Shown: positions 34,186-46,297 of the stretch, one piece after another
Layout of the letters: each line of letters opens with the position of its first letter
How positions within the stretch are numbered: the first letter of the stretch is position 1
From: Onchidella celtica
Lineage: Eukaryota; Mollusca; Gastropoda; Systellommatophora; Onchidiidae
Length of the DNA stretch: 64,000 nt
Assembly: GCA_963931925.1 (NCBI GenBank)
Contig: OZ007575.1
Coordinates: 47,112,221-47,176,220, forward strand
Direction: 5' to 3'
The notes under the pieces: generated by a model
What the model saw: only the letters and a program-made list of their open reading frames with translations
Told to the model about the DNA's origin: nothing
The model's database searches: none
Program-made: the position numbers and the translations under genes

Positions 34186-34651
34186 CCTCCAAAATATAAT
34201 TCATTTGGCCCCTGAAGTTAAAATGTGTACATTAAGGGACATAATAAGGAGAAAAGAACATAATAAACATGATAATATTTTGACTAAGTGAGAAATGAAT
34301 CGAATCTGTCTTTATGAAAAAATTATGTATCTCGAACCAATGGCTGAGAATCGTTGCCATGATTATATTTGTCGGACTGAAAATCAAAACGCACCAAATA
34401 GTCACTGAACCTCATCAGCAAGGTGTGCTCCACAGAAAGTCAGTATCGATAGTACCTTCAGCTATTTACATCTGAAAAATGGAAGTCTCATAACTGTTTA
34501 GAAAAAAAAAATGAAAATGGCATCAACATACATTTTTCAGTAATAACATCAAAAAACTTCATTTTCCTCAAAAAATATACACCTCCGAATCATCAACTCA
34601 TCTTGTATAACTGTAAAAAACATCTCAGACATAATGCCACATTGATTCATT

Positions 34652-34686
34652 GTCTCTCTCTTTCTCTCTCTCGCTCTCTCTCTCTT

Positions 34687-34739
<53 letters not shown>

Positions 34740-34748
34740 GTCTCTCTG

Positions 34749-34780
<32 letters not shown>

Positions 34781-34785
34781 TCTCC
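34652..34785. repeat. (CT)n microsatellite
   Basis: A CT dinucleotide array with occasional TCTG and TTTC interruptions. SLSLS-type frames across it are artefacts. Confidence 0.95.
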
Positions 34786-36272
34786 TCGTCACTTTTGTAC
34801 TGTTATCATTTATAGGAATCTCGTCGAGTAGTAATTAGAAAATGTCAGGAAACTAAATAGAGAATGCCATATCATTACAATATCCGGCTAAGGTCAACTA
34901 AAACTACACAACAGCTTCACTTTATCGTTATCTCTTCAGTGTTAATAACAGATGTGATCGATAACTGCTGCATTGACAACAAACAAGCTGTATTGAAACC
35001 ATGTGAGCTGAAGGCTACAAACAGCCCATGTATTGATCTTCCAATATTGGCAAACAGTAGAAAGATAAAGAGTCTGGACTCCACATTTCAACAATGTTTT
35101 ATAAATCTCCGTCCCACTCAGCATTGCTTGGGGAGTCATCAATCCATTGTAAATTTCAGGGCTGTCAAAGTGCTTTTAATTCAGTGAATGCAGTAGTAAA
35201 ATTCAATTTTGCAACAACTATCAGAGCAACAACAACAACAATAATAATATATATAGGTATGTATTAAGTATACCTATGTTTTAATATTGAGAGTGAGTGA
35301 GTGGAAGTGTTGCCATCAGCTCCATAATATTATAAGTATTCAGTAGGCCAATAATTGTTTGCTATGATAACTGTACGCCTTTTCTTTAATTAACCATACA
35401 TTAATAATTATATGCAATGGAATGAGAACAGTTTTCTTCTAATGACATTCATTTAGTTTAAATTTAAAAGATATAAAGCACAAAAAATTAGAAAACCTAG
35501 CTGGGGAATATGAATAATTTGATCTGCTTATTTCACAACCCGATGGGGAAGAAATAGTTATAGAGTTTACAGACATTTTTTTAAAACTGAACAAACAGGC
35601 AGAGGAGAATGACACCTCTAATTTCAAGGAAAAAAAATTACAAACCACAAAAGTAAAAAAACACACACAACAAAGGTATAAAATCACAGATAAACCAGAC
35701 ACTAGACTGTCGGAATAGTATATTAAGAGTATAAGTATAATATATAATAATAAGTAAGAGAATAATAAGAAGAGAAACTCTTGTCAGCATCAAATTTAAA
35801 ATGATTCATATCCTTCACCCCCACCCCCACCCCACCTCCGCCTCCCCCAAGCTGGGAAACAAATGTGGTTTATTCTCAAATTTCTCTAAAAACAAGCAAA
35901 CAAAAAAAATAACGAAGCAACTGACAGAGAAAACAAAACTAGCCCGCCGATTAGAAAGAAAGAAAATAATAGAAACAGAGACGAAAAAGGCATTAAACAT
36001 GGAACTATACAATCAAGAGGTCAGACTGTTGAAACTAGGTATAAAACAGGGTATAGCAAATTCATCAGGGAATTGCAGCAGCCATAATCATCTTTTCTTT
36101 CAAACTCATAATTATTTTGCAGATCTTTAAGAGGTTGGAATAAAGCTGGGTGGTGGGGAACACAAAAAACATGAATAAATGAAAGAAAAATGAACGACAG
36201 ACAAAAGTGGTTAAAAGGGAACAGCAATTAACAAACAAAGAAAAAGAGAACGATGGAACTCTGTGACTACAA
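34786..36272. other. Intergenic / 3' flank of receptor gene 2, no gene recognised
   Basis: Only short frames without domains are present. The part next to 36272 is probably 3' UTR of gene 2; tttatt at 35868-35873 could be its AATAAA signal on the minus strand. Confidence 0.45.
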
Positions 36273-36590
36273 TTATTTGTTAATGTAGATAATAAATCCC
36301 ATTGTCACTGACACCCAAACAACTGAAAACAAAATCAGGGACACTGTGTCGATATGTTTCGCGATGGTCCTGTAGTTGTTACTGCCTGGCATTTCTCTCC
36401 TCTCGGTCCAGTGATTGTCTTCGCCTGTTGACTGCCCCGAAAAAGTACTGGCCGCTGACATACGGCGGAGAGGATCTGACATTGTCATCACGCCCACTTC
36501 ATTCCTACTGATGCCATGTATTGCTTTACGTTCATAGTTGTTCATCGCTTGTTTGAAGTTTTCTTTTGTCTGCAAACGTCTCGCCCGTTT
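36273..36590 (-). CDS. Gene 2 exon 7: cytoplasmic loop and M4
   Basis: Starts after attttggcag (36591) with KRARRLQTKEN. An alternative acceptor cccag at 36621 would add ten in-frame residues (QLHCFDLFWQ). It encodes a polar loop of about 70 residues, then TIAKHID and the M4 helix, ending YINK and TAA. Confidence 0.82.
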   Translation of the reverse strand, partial: KRARRLQTKENFKQAMNNYERKAIHGISRNEVGVMTMSDPLRRMSAASTFSGQSTGEDNHWTERREMPGSNNYRTIAKHIDTVSLILFSVVWVSVTMGFIIYINK

Positions 36591-39500
36591 CTGCCAAAAT
36601 AGATCGAAACAGTGGAGTTGCTGGGATTCTCCGTGTGGTCATGGGACGGGTGGTTAGGACATGAATATTAGAGAAATTCTCTTGTTAGAGGAACATAGTG
36701 TTTTACGTTATAGCATAATAATCTATTATAATGCATAATTATTATTATAAATTATTATTATTATAAATAAAAAATATAAAAAAATATTATTATGCATAAC
36801 TCAGTATTTTCTCTTTTTGGATTTGCAATAAGATTAGGCCTACGTCCCCTTAACGAAATCCTTTGAGAAACTGATGTAGAAACCAATAATCCCGGCCATT
36901 CTAACAAGTGTTCAACATAAGGACACAACAAGTTTTTTACTAATCACCACCTGTCACATGTCAGTGCATAATATGGAGTTTTCGAGCAACTCCACTAAGC
37001 ATTATTGAAATGTAAAATACATAAATACACCCGAATAAGTCTTTCTTATGAAACAAAAGCAAAAGAGGTAAGTGATTTCCAGAACTTTCCACGTCGACAG
37101 GATAATTTCTTTCTCTTCCTTTCATTCAGGCACTTTTCCTACACAAGTTACTTTTCCTACACGAGTTCACCTGTCTTTACCCCTGTGTGCAATCAAACGT
37201 GACGTTATAAAGGGTCATTCTTCCAGTCCTACAACTAACATTGAAGAAGTAAACTTAACAATATCATGCATATTTGGCAGCCTGCGTAAACGTATGTAGC
37301 ATTTTGTTGAATGTAACATCTGTCATGTTGTGTTGTTCTTACCTTTAGTACATGCTCAACTGATGTTTTACTGATTTATTTCCAAATGTGTGAGATAGAT
37401 TAATCATTGTGTCCCATCCAAGAGAATCAGATGCGGTAACCCTATTCAAAATGTTCAGCCAAGACTCTAGAAATTCTTAAGCTTTCTACACTATCGTTAA
37501 AACTGCATGGGCTATCACACTGGTAAGGCCTTTATTAATTTTGTAAACTTGTGTATACTAAAAATGAATTCAAAAAAGTAATAAGTAAATAAAAAGAGAA
37601 ATAAATGAATGAATAAATAAACCAGTTTGAATAATAATCAGAAGACGCATTTATATTACTTACACAACCTTAATAATATTACATTACTATAGACAGTAAT
37701 TTACTACTTTCCATTAACAAATTTTGGTCCGCTCCAAATTGATTGAATCCAGTATAATTCCTCTTTTTAATATTCATATTTCCAAAATTATGAATCAACA
37801 TCATTTCAAGCTGGTCATAAACTGCCCTAGCAGGCAAGGAGGGTTATGGAAACAACAACCATTTATTATTGATATGTCTATTTCATACATTACCTATACC
37901 AAAACTGCTTTGACAGTTTATGTTCTTCTTAAGACCAAGCCCAGCATTGACATGTAAATGAAAAACAATCTGCTCAAATGCCTACGTTGGAACGATGTCA
38001 TAACTACACGTGCAAATTTGATGTCAGTCCTATAGATAGGATTGCCGTCAGATTGCCGTCGGGTTGCCGGCTGGGACACTATCTAAGAAGAAAACCTAAT
38101 AAAATGATACGTCAAATTTATTTTAGAGCTATAGATAACTTTAAAAAAAAACGATTGTCAATGCTTATTCACTTTGATAAAATGTTTTATAAGGTACTCT
38201 GAAAGCTTTAAATCAGGAAATATGAAGTAAGCGATTATCTTAGCACGATGACGATGTCAGGGTTAGGACTAGAATTGCCGTGCTGGGTCACGGGTTTGTT
38301 TATTTCATGTCATCATTGATTTTAGCCAGTGCAAATGTCCTTGAACTATTCCCGTGGACAGTTTGTTTTTGTAACGCTTTTTCTTAGAGATGGAAAGAAA
38401 GTGGGGCAAGATAGAACGAATGGATAAATTAACAGTGACGGTGCAGTTTTCGACCCCGTGGTTTGGGTGTACTTTGGCAGGGAAAGACGGGGCGAATAAG
38501 GAGTGAATAAATTCGTACATAAAACGTAGAGGGTGTAGAGACTTTAGGAAAGGTTTTGACATGTTAGATTAACTTTGTCTGTTACTATTAATGGACTGCG
38601 AGCTGAGCTCGAAATGGATGCACCAATCAAATTTGGGCAGTTCGCTGGGGAATTGCAGAAGATATAAGCGGAGCCATCTTTAGATTTCTTCACTCCATGC
38701 AGAATTTTCCACCTGCGAGGGCGTCGGCTTAGATTCGGCCTGAGAGAATCATAAGATTGTTAAAGACATGTCTATGTCCTTGATAGACAATGGAATTATC
38801 CACAGCTATTTCCTTCTATTCCCTGATTTCATATCAGGGACTAATCGTAAGTGTCTACACAGTGATTCGACGATGAACGTGAATCTGACCTAATTTTCCA
38901 GTAGAAGTGCTACCCAAGGATGCAAGACTATAATGTTTTTTACTTGCAACTAGATCTAGAATGAGTGTCTGGTATACACATTTGTAAATTGTAATTGATG
39001 TGTCTGGATGAGGCTGGGGATTGCCAGTCCATCCTAGAGCAGATCTAGATCTATCTTGACTACGTCAGTGACGGTTTGATCCTTTATAAGCAATTAACTG
39101 AGTTAGCATTGTCGTCTGAGACATAGGAATATTATTTGTGAGATAGTAGGCAGACTATATTTCTGAAGATAAATAAGTAATAATTAAATTGTGAATGAGT
39201 TAGTATGATATAATCTCTTAAGAATCTAGAGGAGACTTCTAGCTATGTATTATAGTATTTTCATTTGATGCTGCTGATGTTGTCTTTTTAATATGTAAAA
39301 GATAGACGAAATTGTTAGGAACTTAAAGTAATAAATTTGTGGCCCTACAAGGTCCTTGATATAACTTACTCGAAATTGTTATTAGTGTATGTGGCATGGT
39401 ATGGCAGAGTAATTTCTAAAACCTCTCGATAGTTTAAAATGCAGTCGAACACGTAATTCATAATAACCATCCCCGTAACACTCGATACCCCACTCGTAAC

Positions 39501-42500
39501 AGACGAATTGCCCTCGAGTTTCATGGAAATTTGTTATGAGATCTACATGGAGTAGAAATATTCACCTCTGCCTTGTGATGTAGAAAGACAATGACGATAC
39601 TGTCAGCGACACTCAACACAGAGATGATCAGCAAGATGAAGATGTAGATATTAACTCTGGGGAGTTTATCAGATGACCTGGGCAATAAACTGCTGACAAA
39701 ACTCAGGTAGACGGCCAAGGCCAGTAACACCGTGATACCTGCCCGGGGAAGAAAGTATGAAAACTACTTGCCTTTGTTATACGTATTATTATTGTTACAT
39801 CATTCAGTAATATCGCTGGTCGTATCATGAAACCATTTAAGTGTATTCAGAATATTATAGATGACATTCTTTTTTCTCCAAATATTCTGGGAATGTCCTG
39901 AAAAAAAGTTATTATTTTCTGATTAAGTGGCAGTACAGTATTTCAAGTATTTAAAACCAAAATAGATTTAAGATAAGAATATATGGGGTGTTTCAAAAAT
40001 CTCTCACTAATTTGATTTCAGTTATCTCTGCAAGTAATCGTAGTGAAATCGTTTATGGCAGGAAATTTTTCAGTCTGTGGTCGAAGTGCAGGACAATTCC
40101 GGACAGTCTACGGGCAGCATTATGAACCAGAAAAGAACACTATCGTCGACACCCACCGAAATTATCCGGAGACAGGATCCGTACTGGACAAACCCCGATC
40201 AGGAAGCCCCCGAAGTAGGTGGAGTGGGGAGAACGTCGAAACTGTTCGTAAAGGCGTTTGTTCAGAGCCAATGACAGTCCAAAGCTGCACATCTGAAAAT
40301 CAGCGCCACATCGATACAACGGATTGTGCGGTGTGATCTCAAGCTGTATCCGTTCAAGATCCAGGTGTTTCAGAAGCTGGAACTTCAAGACAACGTTTGC
40401 TGGGTGGAGATGTGTGAGACACTGCTGCATCACTATAAAAGAGACCTGACGATCCTACAGCACATGTGGCTCAGCGACGAAGCTCACTCCCCGGATCTTA
40501 CATCATGCGGCTTCTCTTTGTGGGTACTAAGAACAAAGTGAATGTCACCAAGCCGTGAGACCTCCCCACACTAGGTGAACCGATCAGGAATGCATGCGCT
40601 CTTGTTACTCCTGAAATGTTGCCAGATGTAGGTGGAGAATTCATAAAACGGGAGCTCCCTTGTTTGGAAAAAAGGCGGTGTCCATGTCGAGGTATACCAC
40701 TGATTTTCTGGTAGTCTTATGAAGCCACTTTTAAGCCACCTAAATTCTCATAAATCGTACAGTCAGCAACCACATTGACATTTGGTTCCTCCTGGTAATT
40801 GCTGTTAAATAATTATTTTTTAAATAATGATGGACTTTTGAAACACCCGGTACAACAAAGAAAACATTTTTCCCCTGTTAAGTCCATCGCACTTGTGCTG
40901 TTTCATGACAGCGCCAGGATCACAAACATAAAATGGTTCAGTGTGAAAACTAACAAGACAAAGTAGCTAAAATATACAGTTATTGGCTGTAAAAATAAAA
41001 CAATAAAAAAAAAACTACCCTCGCTGACATTGTCACCATAACCTACTGGTCTAACTCTAACACGAGCACCACTGGCTAACGGATACAAACAAACAAACCA
41101 AATTGGTTTGTTCTGTAGGTTCAAAGGAATCTTGTTTTGCATGTGTTATCGAGCACATACTTTAGCAGGGAGAACATGTCACGTCCCCTTTCCATTTAAA
41201 AGACAACACGATAAAATGAAATTGGGGAAACAGTCATAGATAGTCTGGCGGTGCAGCTGGTCAATGGTTGACACGCTTGACCCGGATGGGGAGGTCCTAA
41301 ATTCGAACCGCACTGTACAGGGAGTGATTCCATCGAATTGAATCGACTGGCCTGGTGAGGCGCTGAGCCTTGTCACTCGAGTAGCCTGATGGGGCCCTGA
41401 GTCTTGTCTCTGAAAGTCACGTTGTTTCAAAACTCTGAAAACGGATTTCGAGAGAAAAACGAAAACAAGCAACAGATTCGGATGTCACTTTCATTGTCTT
41501 CTGTAAACTACTCACCATAGCTGATTTTTTCCCCTGATTCAACAGGAATAAGAAAAACCAACAAATTCATCAAAGACAAGAAGACAACAGGCAAGATGAC
41601 GTTGAGTAATAGAAAATCTGGTCTTCTTTTCAACCTGAAGGTCACCTGTGGATTTAGACCATAATTTGAATTAGACAATATAGATATTAAAAAAAAAAAC
41701 TTGGTGTTTCTGATATTAGAAAGTACGTATCAATGCTCGGCCATTTTCAGTGATGACAAATTTTAGACTTAATGTGTTTTGTGCGTCGTCTTTTCCAAAA
41801 TATGCAAGTTTCAGGTCAGCACATACACACACACACACCCACACATACAAACACACACACAAACACAAAGTCAATACATCAACAGCAATGGCCTGCTGAT
41901 CATTTGATTTGGGTGATGCATCCAAGGAAAAACTCCCAATACATTTCCCAACACGGTACTGTTTATTATTGTTCTTGTTTGCAATGTTATTAGTGCATTA
42001 CTCTTCCCATCCAGAAAGCCACGCTGGGAAGGAAACTGCGTCCTTTTTTTCAGTTTTCACTGTTTGAAAATGACACTGGTAAATCAATAACAGACAATTC
42101 GCTTGATATTTGCAGCAGCAGGGAGAAAAAAAAAGAAATGACAACCGATCGAAAGTCTTGGATGAGAGACACTATAAGACATCATTAGAAGATGAGAACA
42201 TTGATCAAACTTTTGGGTCTTTGACACTCCATATGAGCCGGGCCAAAGTCATGCCTATAGGTGATCTTCTAGTTTTGTTTGCCTATTAAAAATAAAATTA
42301 AAAAAAACTTAGCCTTGGCATGTGCTAGACGATTTTGATCGGCCAATTAATTGGATGGTGAAGTCACCGCATTGAGTTTCAATAAGATCCAATTAGTTGG
42401 CTTGGTGTGCGACGTCTCATTGAAATTGACTGTTGTGACATCGCCATCCAACCAATCAGATTATCGAAATCGTACCTAGACTAAGCTCCAATTTATATGA

Positions 42501-45277
42501 ATAATTATCCCAAGTCGGGCTGAATGCCCCGTACTCACTCACCGAAATTGTGGACAGGGATGTTGCCGAAGAATGTGGAGATGGACTCTCAAACGTTTCC
42601 ACGGTGGAGTTAATCAAATCCCACTGATCATGCGGTGAGTAGTAAGTCTTCAGCACGTTTGTCTGCCGGGGGTAGAATTCAATTTCTTCGGTCGTCCATC
42701 CCATTCCGACCAGCTGTACAGAGGCATCGCATTATTACATTTTATACCATAACATGCATGAGTACCCCACAGAAACAAAACTTGCATGAAATGGACATCG
42801 TATTAAACATGTATAATAAGGCAGATCAGTTAGCGATTGGTTATGTGTTGAGAAAGAAGGGGCTGAAATTATTCCCTTTCACTTCTACATTTGTTTCCTC
42901 ATGTTCTTGCACTTGTTTCAGTTTCAAATTGTTCATTATTGTCATGTGTATAGTTTCAATGGCTTAAAGACGTTCTTGACCTCATAATGGCGATGGTGAG
43001 ATGTCCACGTGAAAGTGATCGGAACTAAACCAAGATCGGTCGAACATCAGACACCTACAAGATACCAAACGAATAATTTCTCCATTGTGAGACATGACTA
43101 ATGCAAAAGAACAGTATAAAAGATTAGAAGAAAGATAGCACGGGACGCATATAGTGGGAAATTGGCATTCACAGTACATAATAACAATAACATAGATGTA
43201 TCCCCTCAGTTACACGTTCAATCGTTCGAATTTGTCCCGAGCTACCCTATGCAAAATGCTACCAGACTTAGTCTACGCCAAGATAATCAAAACTGATGTC
43301 TGACATATCGATCCCTGGTCACTGTAACATCATTGGACACGATAAGGCAGACACTCTGACAAAAAAAAATGAGGCAAACCTCCCTCAAGTCAAAGGAAAT
43401 TACAATTATGAGGAACAAAAGTCAATGACTGGATTCACATTTCGTCTAATGGTGTGATAGAGGGCAGCGCAAAACGGATACATCCTAATGGGTGGATGAT
43501 GAATCAATGGATGGATGTCTGTACATGAATAAATGGATGCTGAATGCATTGATCGACGACTGGACTAGTGACTGAACCGATCATAATGAGAATCCATTGA
43601 AAAGAAAATTATGGTGAAAAAAAGAAGAGTTAGAGAGGCATTAAAATTTTAAGGTGAGACATTTAATAACCGTTTAGCCAATGGGAATACTTATGTAAAA
43701 TCAATAGAGAAAACAGATCCTCACCAGATGTACCGTCCTTGTTATTCATATCACTTACCCGAATTTCGCAGGTTTGTTCATCAAAAGGGTATTTAGTCAT
43801 GTCCAGGTCACAAGAGGTTACAAACAGACCGCCCGGATACCAATCTACAGACCCGTCGTCAAACACCAGTGTTGGTCTGTTTCATTTTCATGGAAAAAAT
43901 GCACACACAAAAAAAAAAATGAATCGGTAAGAAAGAAAAACTGCCACTTTTGGAATTACTGGGATTTTTTTTTACGGCGGCCACGACGTGGCAGGTGGGG
44001 CTATGGTATGGTCGAGAGTCTTATTAATGCATGGGCACGCTGGGCAGCTGCCTAATGGCCCCAAAAAGTTTAGGGGGCCCCATGCATACAAGTTTACATT
44101 GTTTCTTTTTTTTTTTTTTAGTTAAATGGGCTTTAGTGATGGAGGAGCTACCATACAATATATAGGCTCGGGTTATGGTTAAAAAAGCAAAGAGGCATTT
44201 TCATAGGCACTCACCATTCTGTTGGTAGCACCGTCGTACAAAGGGGGAGGGGCTAGTGAGGAAAGGGGTGGGGTTAACGTCAAGTATATTAAAAGCGAAC
44301 GTGGGGATATGGGAAGAATGGGAGTGGGGGGACGCAAACTGTCTTCAAAATTGGGCAAACGCCATTAATGAGTGGCCCCTAAAAATGTTACGTCGTATTT
44401 ATCTGACTATTCTCCTTTCAGAAGCTTTGTATAAAGTTATTTCTTTGTTTTGGCTCTAGAAGGTTATCAAAACTTGCCAGTCAGTCAGTTCTAATGATAC
44501 AATCAAATTTGTGGCGGATATTACAATATCCCTTGTTAGATGTGACCGTACACTAGGTCTAATGGTACTCGCCCAACTTTAACTTGAATTACTGGCCTAA
44601 TTAGATCAAACGGAACTTACGCAAAGTCATCTTTGAAAATGTCCCGATCTCCTAAAGTGTTGGCTAGAGCGACTCTAGGTCTCCATATGTCCTTTGCTTT
44701 CGGGTGCATGACATAGATTCCTCCATAGTCTGAAGCATTCCATGCCACGATCTGTGGATGGGTGAATGGATGGTTTGATGGTAAATTGGTACCTATAGAC
44801 CAGCAGTAGCAAGGAGCTTAAAGATTCTAGATATTTGGTCTTCAGAGTACAAAACACCCCAGTCTCACAGTAAACCCAATGTCTTGTTTCAAATAGGTAA
44901 ATGAAAGGGCTCATGGCGAAATGCCCTTCATGACAAATCGCTGAAAATAGAACAGACCATGAAGATGGAAGAAGACTTACCTCATCAGTCCAGAACAAAT
45001 GTAAAATTCCGTTACAAGTTAAACTTTGCTCGACGTCTTCGACATCCTTGATGGCGATAAGATCAAATTCGACAGCCACATGTATTTTTTCAAACTGATT
45101 CCATATCGGACGAACCTCCGTGTCATAAAAACCATTTCTTAACGTGTCTTTAAATAGGTCTACAGCATCATCGTGTGTTTGGGCGAGGCAGTCTTGATAA
45201 ATGTTCGAAGTTACGAAGTATAACACAAAATGAACAAGTTTTGCACAAAGTCCAGATGTCTGGACGAACTTCACCAT
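36273..45277 (-). CDS. Cys-loop ligand-gated ion channel subunit, nAChR-like (gene 2, seven exons)
   Basis: A complete paralogue of gene 1 encoding about 445-455 residues. Coding exons are 45277-44981, 44751-44621, 43876-43759, 42713-42543, 41645-41516, 39738-39566 and 36590 (or 36620)-36273, all joining in frame with the same phases as gene 1. It has a signal peptide, the Cys-loop CDLDMTKYPFDEQTC, M1 with LKRRPDFLLLN, linker ESGEKISYG, M2 with Leu-9', M3, a cytoplasmic loop and M4. Glu -1' suggests a cation channel. The vicinal-cysteine loop is replaced by a Ser/Thr-rich segment (FESPSPHSSATSLS), so the canonical acetylcholine pocket is not conserved. The product is a plasma-membrane subunit; ligand and partners are unknown. 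Confidence 0.88.
36621..38249. other. Intron 6 of gene 2, nothing recognised
   Basis: AT-rich intronic DNA with a palindromic AT-rich stretch (about 36715-36795) and an A/T-rich tract near 37555-37625. No exon or element was identified. Confidence 0.5.
38255..39501 (+). mobile_element. Solo LTR, family S, copy 2
   Basis: 1247 bp from TGTCAGGG to CTCGTAACA with a perfect 5-bp TSD GACGA (38250-38254 and 39502-39506). It aligns with 5162-6563, including the GTGCTGGGTCACG block at the start, the GGTCGTGAAC/CGTTC region, GAGGCTGGGGATTGCCAG and the 3' end. A TATA-like ATATAAGCGG lies near 38662. It is in intron 6 of gene 2, antisense to the gene and about 60 bp past the exon 6 donor. No internal region is attached. 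Confidence 0.85.
39566..39738 (-). CDS. Gene 2 exon 6: M2 and M3
   Basis: 173 bp with acceptor ccgggcag and donor GAG|GTGAAT. M2 reads GITVLLALAVYLSFVSS, then LLPRSS, M3 and HHKAE at the cytoplasmic side. Confidence 0.92.
39984..40850 (+). mobile_element. Internally deleted mariner/Tc1-superfamily transposon
   Basis: 867 bp flanked by TA dinucleotides. The inverted ends share GGGTGTTTCAAAA. The plus strand carries broken transposase coding: an N-terminal helix-turn-helix block (FRTVYGQHYEP and ETGSVLDKPRSGSPRS, 40043-40270), a frameshift near 40270, then QDNVCWVEMC and LSDEAHS fused directly to a PDLTSCGF block (40326-40541). The SDEAH motif with the first catalytic Asp and the PDLT motif near the last catalytic acid are normally far apart, so a large internal deletion has removed the core. 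It lies in intron 5 of receptor gene 2. Confidence 0.8.
41236..41420 (+). mobile_element. Probable tRNA-derived SINE
   Basis: A tRNA-like head with GGTCAATGGTTGACACGCTTGA (A-box region, about 41259-41280) and B-box-like AAATTCGAACC (41299-41309), followed by a GC-rich body. The A box is degenerate and no tail was delimited. It lies in intron 5 of gene 2. Confidence 0.5.
41516..41645 (-). CDS. Gene 2 exon 5: M1 and M1-M2 linker
   Basis: 130 bp with acceptor atccacag and donor ATG|GTGAGT. It encodes VTFRLKRRPDFLLLN, a hydrophobic M1 with conserved Pro, then VESGEKISY. Confidence 0.92.
42322..42482. mobile_element. Foldback (palindromic) element
   Basis: About 60-bp arms (42322-42382 and 42417-42482) are inverted, imperfect copies sharing ACGATTT, TTGGATGG and GTCAC blocks and meeting at TTTCAAT. 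The structure fits a small MITE or foldback repeat. It lies in intron 4 of receptor gene 2, 60 bp from exon 4. Confidence 0.65.
42543..42713 (-). CDS. Gene 2 exon 4: loops B, F and C region
   Basis: 171 bp, 57 codons, phase 0 at both ends (acceptor ctgtacag, donor TCG|GTGAGT). It encodes LVGMGWTTEEIEFYPRQ and HDQWDLINS, the latter matching the G-E-W-D strand. Trp occurs two residues later than the usual loop-B position. There is no YxCC. Confidence 0.87.
43759..43876 (-). CDS. Gene 2 exon 3: Cys-loop
   Basis: 118 bp with acceptor gaaacag and donor CGG|GTAAGT. It encodes PTLVFDDGSVDWYPGG and the disulphide loop CDLDMTKYPFDEQTC. Confidence 0.94.
44621..44751 (-). CDS. Gene 2 exon 2: ligand-binding domain, loop A region
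   Basis: 131 bp with acceptor catccacag and donor GTAAGT. It encodes IVAWNASDYGGIYVM, IWRPRVALANT and FKDDFA, aligned residue for residue with exon 2 of gene 1. Confidence 0.92.
44981..45277 (-). CDS. Gene 2 exon 1: signal peptide and N-terminal ligand-binding domain
   Basis: 99 codons from a true ATG. A hydrophobic leader (around LVHFVLYFV) precedes TEVRPIWNQ, the strand HVAVEFDLIAIKDVED and the ending LHLFWTDE. The donor is GAG|GTAAGT, phase 0, at the same place in the protein as exon 1 of gene 1. Confidence 0.9.
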
Positions 45278-46041
45278 CTTCGAACTCCAGCAGGGTCAGA
45301 TTCTTACTTGTCCTGAATATTATTTTACGTCCACAATTAGGGCTGGGATAACAGAAAGTTACATGTTTCCAATTTCAAACGGCATCCAAAGAAAACCTCT
45401 GTCCACACCCCAAGTAAACATGGACATCTCAGGGCTTAAAATTAGGTCTACTGACGCAAAGGTGAAGTGGCACGGCAAGGCAAAGCCAGAAACTGTCAAA
45501 AAAAAAAAAAAGGTGGCAAAGTGAAACACAAGGATACAGATATCAATACACAATGAATCAGTCACAGCATAATAATTATTAGCTCTGCAGCAAAAGACAT
45601 CAGAGTAAAAATATACAAATGAAAAAACCATAGAATTGCTGAAAACTCAGTCTGCAGTCGAAGACATTGAATTGTGAAAACATTAAACGGGGAGAGTTAT
45701 GTAGCTTTCAGTGAAAAAAATAATAGGTAGTGATCCAGAGTTGTAAGATGCAAAACATTGATGTCCATTTGGGATGTCTAGATGTGCAAAATGACAGAAA
45801 GATAAGGAGCAATTATTGACTAATTACATAATTATGTCCCGTCCAATGTACTGTAAAACTGTCATCCTTAGGTGTTTGAGATTGCAATTTACGGATTCAA
45901 GGTAATGGTTATCACGTTAAGCCTATGATTACCAGGATCTTGTAATCTTACAAGGTGAAACTTTAATCACAAAATCCTTGATTCGTGACAGCTGGTGCTG
46001 GCTTTAACCCGTATTTCATAAGAAAATAACTTCATTGCCTT
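45278..46041. other. 5' flank of receptor gene 2, no gene recognised
   Basis: Presumed promoter region of gene 2. No TATA box at a convincing distance and no coding sequence is seen. Confidence 0.45.
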
Positions 46042-46101
<60 letters not shown>

Positions 46102-46297
46102 GCACACACGCACACACACGCACGCACACGCGCACACACACACCCCCACACACACACACACCCACACGCACACACACACACCCACACACACACACACACC
46201 CACACACACACACACACGCACGCACACACACACACACACACACCCATACACACACACGCGCGCACGCACACACACACACACACACATACACACACAG
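46042..46297. repeat. (CA)n microsatellite
   Basis: 256 bp of CA dinucleotides with CG and CC interruptions. Open frames reading HTHTHT or CVCVCV across it are artefacts. Confidence 0.97.

Noticed and set aside
44000-44095. hAT-like fragment with GGGCAGCTGCC and GGGGGCCCCATGCAT
   Set aside because: It resembles terminal parts of hAT elements with GGGCCCC blocks, but no partner terminus or TSD was found.
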